Assembly (NCBI RefSeq): GCF_900110245.1
Contig: NZ_FOCZ01000002.1
Span: forward strand, 248,001-312,000
Reading direction: 5' to 3'
Length of the DNA stretch: 64,000 bases
Source of the DNA: Niastella yeongjuensis
GTDB taxonomy: Bacteria > Bacteroidota > Bacteroidia > Chitinophagales > Chitinophagaceae
Position numbers and translations under genes: made by a program. Below the pieces are notes generated by a model that worked only from the letters and a program-made list of their open reading frames with translations, searched no databases and was not told the origin of the DNA. This document shows, one piece after another, positions 53,370 to 61,082 of this stretch (positions within the stretch are counted from its first letter, which is position 1; every line of letters starts with the position of its first letter).

Positions 53370-54607
53370 TAGTTCGACGGCGCAATAAACTCATTGATAG
53401 CTTCTATATAATAACAGCCACGTTGGTTATTCTGGCGCATTTTAGAAGCCATGCCATTTATTACCCGTTGTATTTTCTCGTCGGCGTTTTTAGTTTGAAC
53501 CGCAGTTAATTCGGGTGAAAGTCGTATGTAAGATGGAAAGGTCTGGATCTCTTTTAATTTCGTTTTAACGGCTTTGAATACCGGTACATGCTTGCGCATT
53601 TCGAACCATTCCAGGAATTCGTCGATGTGTTCCTGAATGATGGACATGGCCTTGGGTACTTCACCTTCCCGCATTTGCAGGGTTTCGTCTTTCAGTTTCG
53701 ACAGCTCATCAACATTCACCAGGTGTACGTTGGGTAATTCCTGGGCGCTTTCTTCTACATTGAAAGGAACCGACAGGTCGATGATCAGTTTTTCGCCCTT
53801 GCCTTCCAGGTGCGATTTCTTTATGGTGGGTTCTACCGAATTAGTAGCTACCAGTATAATGTCGGAGGTCTCTATTTTTTCAGCCAGCTCAGTCAGCGGA
53901 GCGTGATGCAGGTTCAGCTCTTCTGCCAGTTGGGCGGCTTTATCGTGGGTGCGGTTAATAAGGGTAATGTGGTCGGCATTCAGGTAATCAACCAGGTTCT
54001 TACAGGTATTACGACCAATTTTACCAACACCCAGTAACAGGATCTTTTTATTGGAGATGTCTGTTATTTTTTCGCGGATGTACTGAACCGCAGCAAAGGA
54101 AACCGAAACGGTGCCACCGCTGAGGTTGGTTTGGTTCTTAATGGCCTTTGAAGATTGCAGCACACAGTTTACCAAACGTTCCATAAAGGTTTCGGTAAAG
54201 CCATGTTCTTTGCTGAATTTCACTGCCTGTTTAATCTGCCCTACAATTTCATAATCACCCAGTATCTGCGAGTCGATACCGGCAGCAACAGAGAAAAGGT
54301 GCTCAATGGCGGCCATCCCTTTTTTTATGTATGCTAATTGGGTAAAAGTGGAAGCGTTTCCTTCGGTTTGGGTGCACAGGAGGTTGATCAGTTGATCGGC
54401 ACTTTCTGCAAAACCGTAAATTTCGGTACGGTTACAGGTGCTTAAAACAAATAACTCATGCAAACCAAATTCGGGGGCTTTGGAAAGTAGGGTAGCGTAT
54501 TGATCATTACTCACTGCAAACTGGCCTCTAATCGCAGCATCGGATTTTTTGTAATTGATCCCGGCTATGAAAAACTTTGTGATATCCTTGGTACTGTTTC
54601 CGTGCAT
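53369..54607 (-). CDS. hemA: Glutamyl-tRNA reductase
   Basis: A 412-residue NADPH-dependent enzyme that reduces glutamyl-tRNA to glutamate-1-semialdehyde, the committed step of C5-type heme synthesis. Blocks: FFIAGINYKKSDAAIRGQFA, catalytic Cys58 in LFVLSTCNRTEIYGFAES, AGIDSQILGDYEIVGQIKQA, an NADPH-binding LLLGVGKIGRNTCKNLVDYL, and a C-terminal dimerisation helix with RQNNQRGCYYIEAINE. A TATTTTTG box lies 29 bases upstream. It heads the minus-strand heme genes and is divergent from hemH; a heptamer array touches its stop. Confidence 0.96.
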   Translation of the reverse strand: MHGNSTKDITKFFIAGINYKKSDAAIRGQFAVSNDQYATLLSKAPEFGLHELFVLSTCNRTEIYGFAESADQLINLLCTQTEGNASTFTQLAYIKKGMAAIEHLFSVAAGIDSQILGDYEIVGQIKQAVKFSKEHGFTETFMERLVNCVLQSSKAIKNQTNLSGGTVSVSFAAVQYIREKITDISNKKILLLGVGKIGRNTCKNLVDYLNADHITLINRTHDKAAQLAEELNLHHAPLTELAEKIETSDIILVATNSVEPTIKKSHLEGKGEKLIIDLSVPFNVEESAQELPNVHLVNVDELSKLKDETLQMREGEVPKAMSIIQEHIDEFLEWFEMRKHVPVFKAVKTKLKEIQTFPSYIRLSPELTAVQTKNADEKIQRVINGMASKMRQNNQRGCYYIEAINEFIAPSN

Positions 54608-54635
54608 GAATACTGAATTCTGAAAAGTGACACTG

Positions 54636-54643
54636 CAAAAATA
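54636..54643 (-). promoter_or_regulatory. -7 promoter box for hemA (TATTTTTG)
   Basis: Exact TAnnTTTG match on the minus strand, 29 bases before the hemA ATG. Confidence 0.55.
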
Positions 54644-55051
54644 CTTTCGGACTCGTCAATGTCCTAATATGTCTGTCATTTCAATGTCATTTTACTGTCT
54701 GATTATCATCATCTGCGCATATGAGTAAATTCATTGATGTTTTTGCAGAATGAATTGTGGGTTATTGCGAACGTTTGTTTGGTTGGAACCATGCAGTATG
54801 TTAAAGAACAGAATTTCTCAGTCGGGATGCGGATTTCGGACGAAATCAGCACCGGTAAAATGAGCCCAATACCCTGTTAAAAATGACCGTTAAGGCAAAT
54901 TTGGCGCTTCAGCCCCTCGTTTTTTGAAAAATGTGACAATGTCCTCGTCCTGGTGAACGGATATGTCATCGGCCGGTAAAAAAGAGCCGGCGACGGGGTA
55001 GGCAGGCTACCCACACCGGAATAAATTTGATTTTTAAGTTGTTAACCTGAT
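54644..55051. other. Divergent regulatory region hemA / hemH
   Basis: About 410 bases without a gene. TGTC/GACA-type words recur near 54659-54700 and 54936-54978, and short CCGG-containing dyads occur near 54970-55018. No transcription-factor site is recognised, but the length and position make it the natural control region for the whole heme locus. Confidence 0.4.
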
Positions 55052-55059
55052 TAATTTTG
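55052..55059 (+). promoter_or_regulatory. -7 promoter box for hemH (TAATTTTG)
   Basis: Exact TAnnTTTG match 13 bases before the ATG at 55072; predicted leader under 10 nt. It overlaps an in-frame TTG (55057), which is therefore not the start. Confidence 0.6.
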
Positions 55060-55071
55060 CAGCCAATTATT

Positions 55072-56094
55072 ATGACAACTACAAAAAAAGGTATAGTATT
55101 AATGAATCTGGGGTCACCCGATTCGACCAAAGTGAAGGATGTTCGTCGGTATCTGAATGAATTTTTGATGGATGAACGGGTAATCGATATGCCTTACCTG
55201 AGCCGGTTATTATTGGTAAAAGGCCTCATTGTTCCATTCAGGGCGCCAAAATCGGCCCATGCCTATTCTACTATCTGGACTAAGGAAGGTTCTCCATTAA
55301 TGGTATTGAGCAAGCAATTACAGGCGGCTTTGCAACAACAGGTAACAGAACCTGTGGCGCTGGCTATGCGGTATGGTACGCCGGCCCCCTGGACTGCCTA
55401 CGATGAACTGTTGGAAAAAGATCCTGACCTGGAAGAAGTGGTGCTGGTACCTTTGTATCCCCATTATGCGTTGAGCAGTTATGAAACTGCGGTGGAATAT
55501 GCAAAAGAAGCACATGTGAAAGGAAAATATTCTTTCAAGCTAACTATTATTCCGCCCTTTTATGATAATACCCTGTACCTCGATTCATTGGCCGAAAGCA
55601 TAAAACCCTACTTACAGCAGGAATACGATCATATTGTGTTCAGCTATCATGGTATTCCTGAGCGGCATGTACATAAAACAGATGTAACGGGACACCACTG
55701 CTTAAAGGTTGATAATTGTTGTGAAATAAACAGTGAAGCACACAAGTATTGTTACCGGCACCAATGCCTGTTCACTACAAAGAAAATGGTTGAGATGCTG
55801 CAGATACCGGCAAATAAATACAGCTATGCATTTCAGTCACGTTTAGGTAGAGATGAATGGTTAAAACCTTATACCGCAAAACGACTGACGGAATTCCCGT
55901 CGGAAGGCGTAAAGAAATTACTGATAGCTTGTCCGGCTTTTGTAAGTGATTGCCTGGAAACCCTGGAAGAAATAGCCGGGCAGGGTAGAGAAGCCTTTAT
56001 TGCGGCTGGTGGTGAATCGTTAACACTGATCCCCTGTATGAATGTGCATCCGATGTGGGTGAAGGCAATTGCGAGTTGGATAAAAGAGTACTAA
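55072..56094 (+). CDS. hemH: Ferrochelatase
   Basis: A 340-residue enzyme inserting Fe(II) into protoporphyrin IX. Blocks: GIVLMNLGSPDSTKVKDVRR, LNEFLMDERVIDMPYLSR, RYGTPAPWTAYDELLEKDPD, the active-site His in VFSYHGIPERHVHKTD, FQSRLGRDEWLKPYTAKRL and LIACPAFVSDCLETLEEIAG. Extra cysteines (HHCLKVDNCCEINSEAHKYC) may be a metal site, as some bacterial ferrochelatases carry Fe-S clusters; that is only a suggestion. The start at 55072 is set by the promoter box. hemJ follows after 51 bases. Confidence 0.97.
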   Translation: MTTTKKGIVLMNLGSPDSTKVKDVRRYLNEFLMDERVIDMPYLSRLLLVKGLIVPFRAPKSAHAYSTIWTKEGSPLMVLSKQLQAALQQQVTEPVALAMRYGTPAPWTAYDELLEKDPDLEEVVLVPLYPHYALSSYETAVEYAKEAHVKGKYSFKLTIIPPFYDNTLYLDSLAESIKPYLQQEYDHIVFSYHGIPERHVHKTDVTGHHCLKVDNCCEINSEAHKYCYRHQCLFTTKKMVEMLQIPANKYSYAFQSRLGRDEWLKPYTAKRLTEFPSEGVKKLLIACPAFVSDCLETLEEIAGQGREAFIAAGGESLTLIPCMNVHPMWVKAIASWIKEY

Positions 56095-56145
56095 ATATAG
56101 AATGTTGAATATTTTATCATAGCACCATAGCGATTACTTATTCCT

Positions 56146-56673
56146 ATGTATAACTACATCAAAGCACTACACATCGTTTTCATTGTAACCTGGTTCAGTG
56201 GTATGTTCTATATCGTTCGGCTTTTTGTGTATAACACCGAAGCAGGGGAGAAAGAGGAACCGGAGAAAAGCATTCTGCGCAAACATTTCACCATCATGAT
56301 CAAACGCCTTTGGTTTGGCATTACCTGGCCATCGGCGGTGCTCACGCTTATATTTGGTCCGTTAATGTGGTGGCAACTGGGCGTACTGCCCGACTGGTTA
56401 TTGATAAAACTCCTTTTTGTACTGGGTCTATATGCGTATCATTTTTCGCTGCATGCTATTTATAAACAGCAAATGAGTGGCGTATTCAAATACAGTTCAC
56501 AAAAGCTGCGCATCTGGAATGAAGTGGCAACTATCTTTCTGGTTGCTATAGTAATGTTGGCAACCGTAAAACAAAACATGAGTGTGGTGTGGGGACTGGT
56601 GGGACTTATTGGTTTTGTAATGGTCTTAATGAGTGCTATCAAGATCTATAAAAATATCAGAACGAAAAAGTGA
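56146..56673 (+). CDS. hemJ: Protoporphyrinogen IX oxidase HemJ (CopD/UPF0093-like)
   Basis: A 175-residue membrane protein with four to five helices (about residues 4-26, 57-78, 85-104, 128-146, 148-168). The family signature is visible in YNYIKALHIVFIVTWFSGMF with the conserved His9, and in RLWFGITWPSAVLTLIFGPL; a conserved Lys lies in LLIKLLFVLGLYAYH. HemJ oxidises protoporphyrinogen IX to protoporphyrin IX, the step before ferrochelatase. The neighbour hemH and the absence of hemG/hemY in the window fit HemJ as the oxidase of this pathway. A hairpin follows. Confidence 0.88.
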   Translation: MYNYIKALHIVFIVTWFSGMFYIVRLFVYNTEAGEKEEPEKSILRKHFTIMIKRLWFGITWPSAVLTLIFGPLMWWQLGVLPDWLLIKLLFVLGLYAYHFSLHAIYKQQMSGVFKYSSQKLRIWNEVATIFLVAIVMLATVKQNMSVVWGLVGLIGFVMVLMSAIKIYKNIRTKK

Positions 56674-56685
56674 GTTGTCAATAAA

Positions 56686-56707
56686 AAAACCTCCAACCGG
56701 AGGTTTT
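56686..56707. terminator. Hairpin after hemJ
   Basis: Perfect 9-bp stem AAAACCTCC/GGAGGTTTT with a 4-base loop; the plus-strand T-run is short, the minus-strand one longer. Confidence 0.7.
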
Positions 56708-57198
56708 ACTAAAGGGTTACAAATGTCTTTACTTCCCGAAAACGGGCTGCGTTCGTAGGCACTGCATAATTGCCTGGATGGTTTTCCACAGGCATAACCA
56801 GAGATTAAAAACGGGAAGGTAGCGGATTACAAAAAGGTATAAAAAGAAAAACCTTTCCTTAGTTTTAGAATTTTAAAGGAAAGGGGAGCAGGACTACTCC
56901 CCTTTTTAACCCCTAAACCCTAAACCGTAGAAAAGGTTTTTCATATAATGAGGTAAACAGTAATCGTTGTTAAGAGCGTTTGTGTTAAGGACTTAATACT
57001 TAGAAAATATCGTACCAAAAATCACTCAATCACACATTTCAAGTCGCTATTATTTTCAACATTTATTGGTATTGTAAAGAGCTCCTAAATAGTTCCATAA
57101 ATTATGCCAAACGTCATTTTTGTGGATAAACCCAGCATAAAATCACATGCTTCATTAAAAATCTTCAAACAACTTCCCTAATACCCAAATAAGTTTCA

Positions 57199-57218
57199 TT
57201 ATACCGGGTACGGTATAA
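57199..57218. repeat. Operator-like 8-4-8 palindrome
   Basis: TTATACCG (57199-57206), GGTA spacer, CGGTATAA (57211-57218). No T-run; dimer-binding size. No adjacent start codon is obvious. Confidence 0.5.
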
Positions 57219-57409
57219 CTATAACCTCAAAACCGCTCGATTTCTTAAGAATTATGATAAAAAAAATTAGTGGTAAAACACACGTTTTGTACTTCGTATA
57301 AAACATGTTGAAACAACGAGGGTATAGTGGATGACTACCAATTGCAAATAAATATTGGTTAACAGGAGAGGCGCAGGATGTTTGAAGCAGTTTGGTGCCT
57401 AATTGCAAT

Positions 57410-57486
57410 GGACCTCACAAGGACCTGACAGGGACCTCACAGGGACCAGGCAGGGACCTGATAGGGAGTTTATCCCTGTCAGGTCC
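57410..57486. repeat. 11-bp tandem array with inverted copy upstream of ileS
   Basis: Five units of the type GGACCTcACAg at 57410-57464: GGACCTCACAA, GGACCTGACAG, GGACCTCACAG, GGACCAGGCAG, GGACCTGATAG. Then GGAGTTTA and an inverted copy CCCTGTCAGGTCC at 57474-57486, which is the exact complement of 57421-57433. Unit five and the inverted copy form a 14-bp stem (one G-T pair) with a 5-base loop. Confidence 0.8.
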
Positions 57487-57540
57487 GGGGTATGTCCCTT
57501 CCTGGCCTGCGGTATCTAAGCCCCTGTTGTACAGGCACTG

Positions 57541-57561
57541 GCTTACAGCTAACTGCTAAAC
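57541..57561. repeat. 7-bp tandem units (GCTTACA type)
   Basis: GCTTACA, GCTAACT, GCTAAAC. Related to the array at 43522-43549 and located 20 bases upstream of the ileS promoter box. Confidence 0.5.
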
Positions 57562-57581
57562 CCTATCCGCCAACTTTTCAG

Positions 57582-57589
57582 TACCTTTG
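57582..57589 (+). promoter_or_regulatory. -7 promoter box for ileS (TACCTTTG)
   Basis: Exact TAnnTTTG match; predicted start near 57594 and a leader of about 77 nt. It overlaps the rejected in-frame start at 57587. Confidence 0.65.
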
Positions 57590-57670
57590 CACACTTTTCG
57601 GGCTGCGGAATGTACTATATTTTTCTTCAGCTCCAAACAACAGTGTTTAAACAGATTTACCCGGAATTAT

Positions 57671-60600
57671 ATGGCAGTTAACTACAGAGAGTTTCAGAAA
57701 TTGAATTTGCCTGTTATAGAACAGGAAATGTTAGCTAAATGGAATGAAAACCAGGCATTTGAGAAAAGTGTGTCGCTGCGTAACGATGCTCCTTCCTTTG
57801 TGTTTTATGAAGGTCCGCCCAGCGCCAACGGAATGCCGGGAATTCACCACGTTATCAGCCGCACTTTAAAAGACCTGGTTTGCCGCTATAAAACCATGCG
57901 TGGCTTTCAGGTAAGCCGCAAAGCCGGTTGGGATACCCATGGCCTGCCAATTGAGCTGGGGGTAGAAAAAGAGCTGGGCATCACCAAAGAAGACATCGGT
58001 AAAAAGATCTCTGTTGAAGAATACAACCGCAAATGCCGCGAGGCCGTAATGCGGTACAAAGATAAATGGGACGACATCACCAAGAAAATGGGGTATTGGG
58101 TTGACCTGAACGAACCTTATATCACCTTCGAGAACAATTACATAGAAACCCTTTGGTACCTGCTGAGCAAGATGTATGAAAAGGGATTGTTGTACGAAAG
58201 CGTAAGCATTCAGCCCTATTCTCCTGCGGCTGGTACCGGTCTTAGTTCGCACGAACTGAATCAGCCAGGTTGCTATAGAAATGTAAAAGATACCAGCGCC
58301 GTGGCTATGTTCAAGGCAGTGAAAGATGAAAAATCAGCTTTTCTGTTCGATGCCATCAAAGATCAGAATAAAGAGGTTTTCTTCATGGCCTGGACCACCA
58401 CCCCTTGGACCCTGCCATCGAACCTGGGCTTAACAGTAGGAGGTCGCATCAACTATGTGCTGGTGCAAACCTTCAACCCCTATACACATTTACCGGTTAA
58501 CGTGGTGCTGGCCAAAGACCTGCTGGGTAAATACTTTAAACCAGAAGCCGAAAACACCGGTTTTGAGGAATACAAAGAAGGCGACAAAGTGCTGCCCTGG
58601 AGAATACTTACCGAATTCAAAGGTGCTCAAATAGAGGGTTGCCAGTATGAGCAGCTGCTGCCTTACGAGGCTAACTCTATGGAATCTATCACGGCACTGA
58701 ATCCCGATGCCAAACCTTTCCGGGTATTGATCGGTGATTTCGTTACTACCGAAGATGGTACCGGTATCGTACACACCGCCCCTGATTTTGGTGCAGATGA
58801 CTTCAGGGTTGGTAGCAAATACAATATCGGCGGTTTTAGCGGGATAAATAAATACGGTAAACTGGAAAAACTGGTGCTGGTTGACCGTACCGGTAAATTC
58901 GTGGAAGGACTGGGCGAGTTCAGCAACCGGTACGTAAAGAATTATAAAGACGAGAAAGATTATGTTGATGTGAATGTTGACATCAGCGTAAAACTGAAAA
59001 AAGAGAACCGCGCCTTCAAGGTTGAAAAATATGAGCATAATTATCCACACTGCTGGCGAACCGATAAACCGGTGTTGTACTATCCGTTAGATGCCTGGTT
59101 TATAAAAACTACTGCCCTGAAAGACAGGCTGGTGGCCCTGAACAAAACCATTAACTGGAAGCCAAAGTCAACCGGTGAAGGCCGTTTTGGCAACTGGCTC
59201 GAAAACATGGTTGACTGGAACCTGAGCCGCAGCCGGTTCTGGGGTACCGCCTTACCTGTCTGGAAAACCGAAGATGGCGCTGAAGAAAAATGTATTGGTT
59301 CGGTTCCTCAATTGAAAGAAGAAGCGGCTAAAGCAGATAAAGCATTGGGTACCAATAATGCCCGCCTTATGAACGACCTCGATCTGCATAAACCTTATGT
59401 AGATGAGATTGTGTTGGTGAGCGAATCGGGCAAACCCATGAAACGCGTACCCGACCTGATTGACGTTTGGTTCGATAGCGGTGCCATGCCATATGCGCAA
59501 TGGGGCCTCGATCATGAAAAACTGAAAGCCGGCGACCCCATGCCTTTCAAAGAACCATTCAGCAAAAACTTCCCGGCTTCCTTTATTGCCGAAGGAGTTG
59601 ACCAAACACGCGGCTGGTTCTATACCCTGCACGCTATAGCTGGTCTGTTATTTGATTCTGTTGCTTATCAAACCTGCGTTTCGAACGGGCTTGTGCTGGA
59701 TAAGACCGGAAACAAAATGAGTAAGCGCCTCGGTAATGTGGTTGATCCGTTTAAAACCATTGAACAATACGGCGCCGATGCCACCCGCTGGTACCTCATC
59801 ACGAATGCCTCGCCGTGGGAGAACATGAAATTCGACCTGGAAGGGATCAAAGAAGTGCAGCGTAAATTCTTCGGTACCTTATATAATACTTACCAGTTCT
59901 TTGCGCTGTATGCCAATGTAGATGGATTTGCTTTTAAAGAAGCCTATATACCACTGGAGCAACGGCCAGAGATCGATCGCTGGATCCTGTCTTCCCTGAA
60001 CACCCTTGTAAAGAAGGTAACGGAGTACATGGACGATTACGAGCCTACACAGGCTGGTCGCGTTATTGAAGAGTTTATGGATGAACACCTAAGCAACTGG
60101 TATGTAAGGTTGTGCCGCCGCCGGTTCTGGAAAGGGGAGTACGAACATGATAAGATCTGTGCTTACCAAACCCTGTACGAGTGCCTGGAAACGGTGTTGA
60201 AACTGATGGCGCCTATTTCGCCTTTCTTTAGCGACGCTTTGTTCCAGAACCTGAACGCAGTAACCGGCAGGCATAAGGTAGAATCGATACACCATGCCGA
60301 TTTCCCCGTTAGTAACCCAGCCGCCGTGGATGCTTCCCTGGAAGAACGTATGCAGTTGGCGCAGGACAGCTCATCGCTGGTATTATCATTGCGTAAAAGG
60401 GTGAATATCAAGGTGCGCCAGCCCCTGCAAAAGGTGTTGATCCCTGTGTTGAACAAACACATGAAAAACCAGATAGAACTGGTGGAAGACCTGATAAAAA
60501 GTGAGGTGAATGTCAAGGAGATAGAGTACCTAACGGAGGATAACGGGTTTATTAAAAAGAAGATAAAGCCAAATTATACGGTATTGGGTAAGAAGTTGGG

Positions 60601-61078
60601 TGGAAAAATGAAAGCGGTGGCAGCAGCATTAGCCGAATTTACCCAGGAAGACATAGCCAAATTGGAAAAAGATGGTACAATTTCATTGCAAATTGACAAC
60701 GAACCCTTAATATTACAGACTAATGAAGTAGAGATCACCAGTGAAGATATCCCCGGGTGGATGGTGGCCAATAAAGATGCTCTCACCGTGGCTTTGGATG
60801 TAACCGTGTCCCCAGAACTGGTCAGCGAAGGAAATGCCCGCGAATTAGTTAACCGTATCCAGAAAATCCGCAAAGACAGTGGTTTTGAACTCACTGATCG
60901 AATACTGGTAAAAGTAACTGAACACCAGGAGTTGAATCAATCGATCGCCCAATTTAATAATTATATTTGTGCGGAAATTTTGGCAGACAAACTTGAACTA
61001 GTACCTGAATTACCAGATGGCACCGAAATTGAAGTGAACGATATTCCAATAAAAGTGTTCGTTACTAAAAAAGCGTAA
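57671..61078 (+). CDS. ileS: Isoleucyl-tRNA synthetase (long, eukaryote-like type)
   Basis: A 1,135-residue class I synthetase that charges tRNA-Ile and edits valine. The nucleotide-binding HIGH-type motif is at 57-60 within PPSANGMPGIHHVISRTLKD; KMSKR is present in DKTGNKMSKRLGNVVDP. The CP1 editing domain lies between (TTPWTLPSNLGLTVGG; GTGIVHTAPDFGADDF), and MAPISPFFSDALFQNL marks the anticodon-binding part. The protein is about 200 residues longer than E. coli IleRS, which fits the type found in Bacteroidota and eukaryotes; such enzymes are often naturally mupirocin-insensitive. The ATG at 57671 follows a promoter box at 57582-57589, inside an upstream in-frame extension that is rejected. 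The DksA-like gene starts 4 bases after the stop. Confidence 0.97.
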   Translation: MAVNYREFQKLNLPVIEQEMLAKWNENQAFEKSVSLRNDAPSFVFYEGPPSANGMPGIHHVISRTLKDLVCRYKTMRGFQVSRKAGWDTHGLPIELGVEKELGITKEDIGKKISVEEYNRKCREAVMRYKDKWDDITKKMGYWVDLNEPYITFENNYIETLWYLLSKMYEKGLLYESVSIQPYSPAAGTGLSSHELNQPGCYRNVKDTSAVAMFKAVKDEKSAFLFDAIKDQNKEVFFMAWTTTPWTLPSNLGLTVGGRINYVLVQTFNPYTHLPVNVVLAKDLLGKYFKPEAENTGFEEYKEGDKVLPWRILTEFKGAQIEGCQYEQLLPYEANSMESITALNPDAKPFRVLIGDFVTTEDGTGIVHTAPDFGADDFRVGSKYNIGGFSGINKYGKLEKLVLVDRTGKFVEGLGEFSNRYVKNYKDEKDYVDVNVDISVKLKKENRAFKVEKYEHNYPHCWRTDKPVLYYPLDAWFIKTTALKDRLVALNKTINWKPKSTGEGRFGNWLENMVDWNLSRSRFWGTALPVWKTEDGAEEKCIGSVPQLKEEAAKADKALGTNNARLMNDLDLHKPYVDEIVLVSESGKPMKRVPDLIDVWFDSGAMPYAQWGLDHEKLKAGDPMPFKEPFSKNFPASFIAEGVDQTRGWFYTLHAIAGLLFDSVAYQTCVSNGLVLDKTGNKMSKRLGNVVDPFKTIEQYGADATRWYLITNASPWENMKFDLEGIKEVQRKFFGTLYNTYQFFALYANVDGFAFKEAYIPLEQRPEIDRWILSSLNTLVKKVTEYMDDYEPTQAGRVIEEFMDEHLSNWYVRLCRRRFWKGEYEHDKICAYQTLYECLETVLKLMAPISPFFSDALFQNLNAVTGRHKVESIHHADFPVSNPAAVDASLEERMQLAQDSSSLVLSLRKRVNIKVRQPLQKVLIPVLNKHMKNQIELVEDLIKSEVNVKEIEYLTEDNGFIKKKIKPNYTVLGKKLGGKMKAVAAALAEFTQEDIAKLEKDGTISLQIDNEPLILQTNEVEITSEDIPGWMVANKDALTVALDVTVSPELVSEGNARELVNRIQKIRKDSGFELTDRILVKVTEHQELNQSIAQFNNYICAEILADKLELVPELPDGTEIEVNDIPIKVFVTKKA

Positions 61079-61082
61079 ATGT

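Larger units (their letters stand above)
56708..57577. other. Long non-coding stretch before ileS
   Basis: About 870 bases without a credible gene, mostly A/T-rich. It contains a perfect TTATACCG/CGGTATAA palindrome at 57199-57218, the 11-bp array at 57410-57486 and a heptamer array at 57541-57561. Short ORFs here lack codon bias and start context. Confidence 0.5.

Noticed and set aside
56911-56930. Telomere-like CCCTAAACC words
   Set aside because: Only two short copies in A/T-rich DNA, consistent with chance.
57199-57408. 69-codon minus-strand ORF
   Set aside because: Low-complexity hydrophobic end, no promoter or codon bias, and it spans a palindrome.
57410-57486. Possible CRISPR array
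   Set aside because: Units are only 11 bp and directly adjacent without unique spacers; no cas genes are nearby.
57587-57670. 28-codon extension of ileS
   Set aside because: It begins inside the promoter box and is Cys/Phe-rich, unlike IleRS N-termini.
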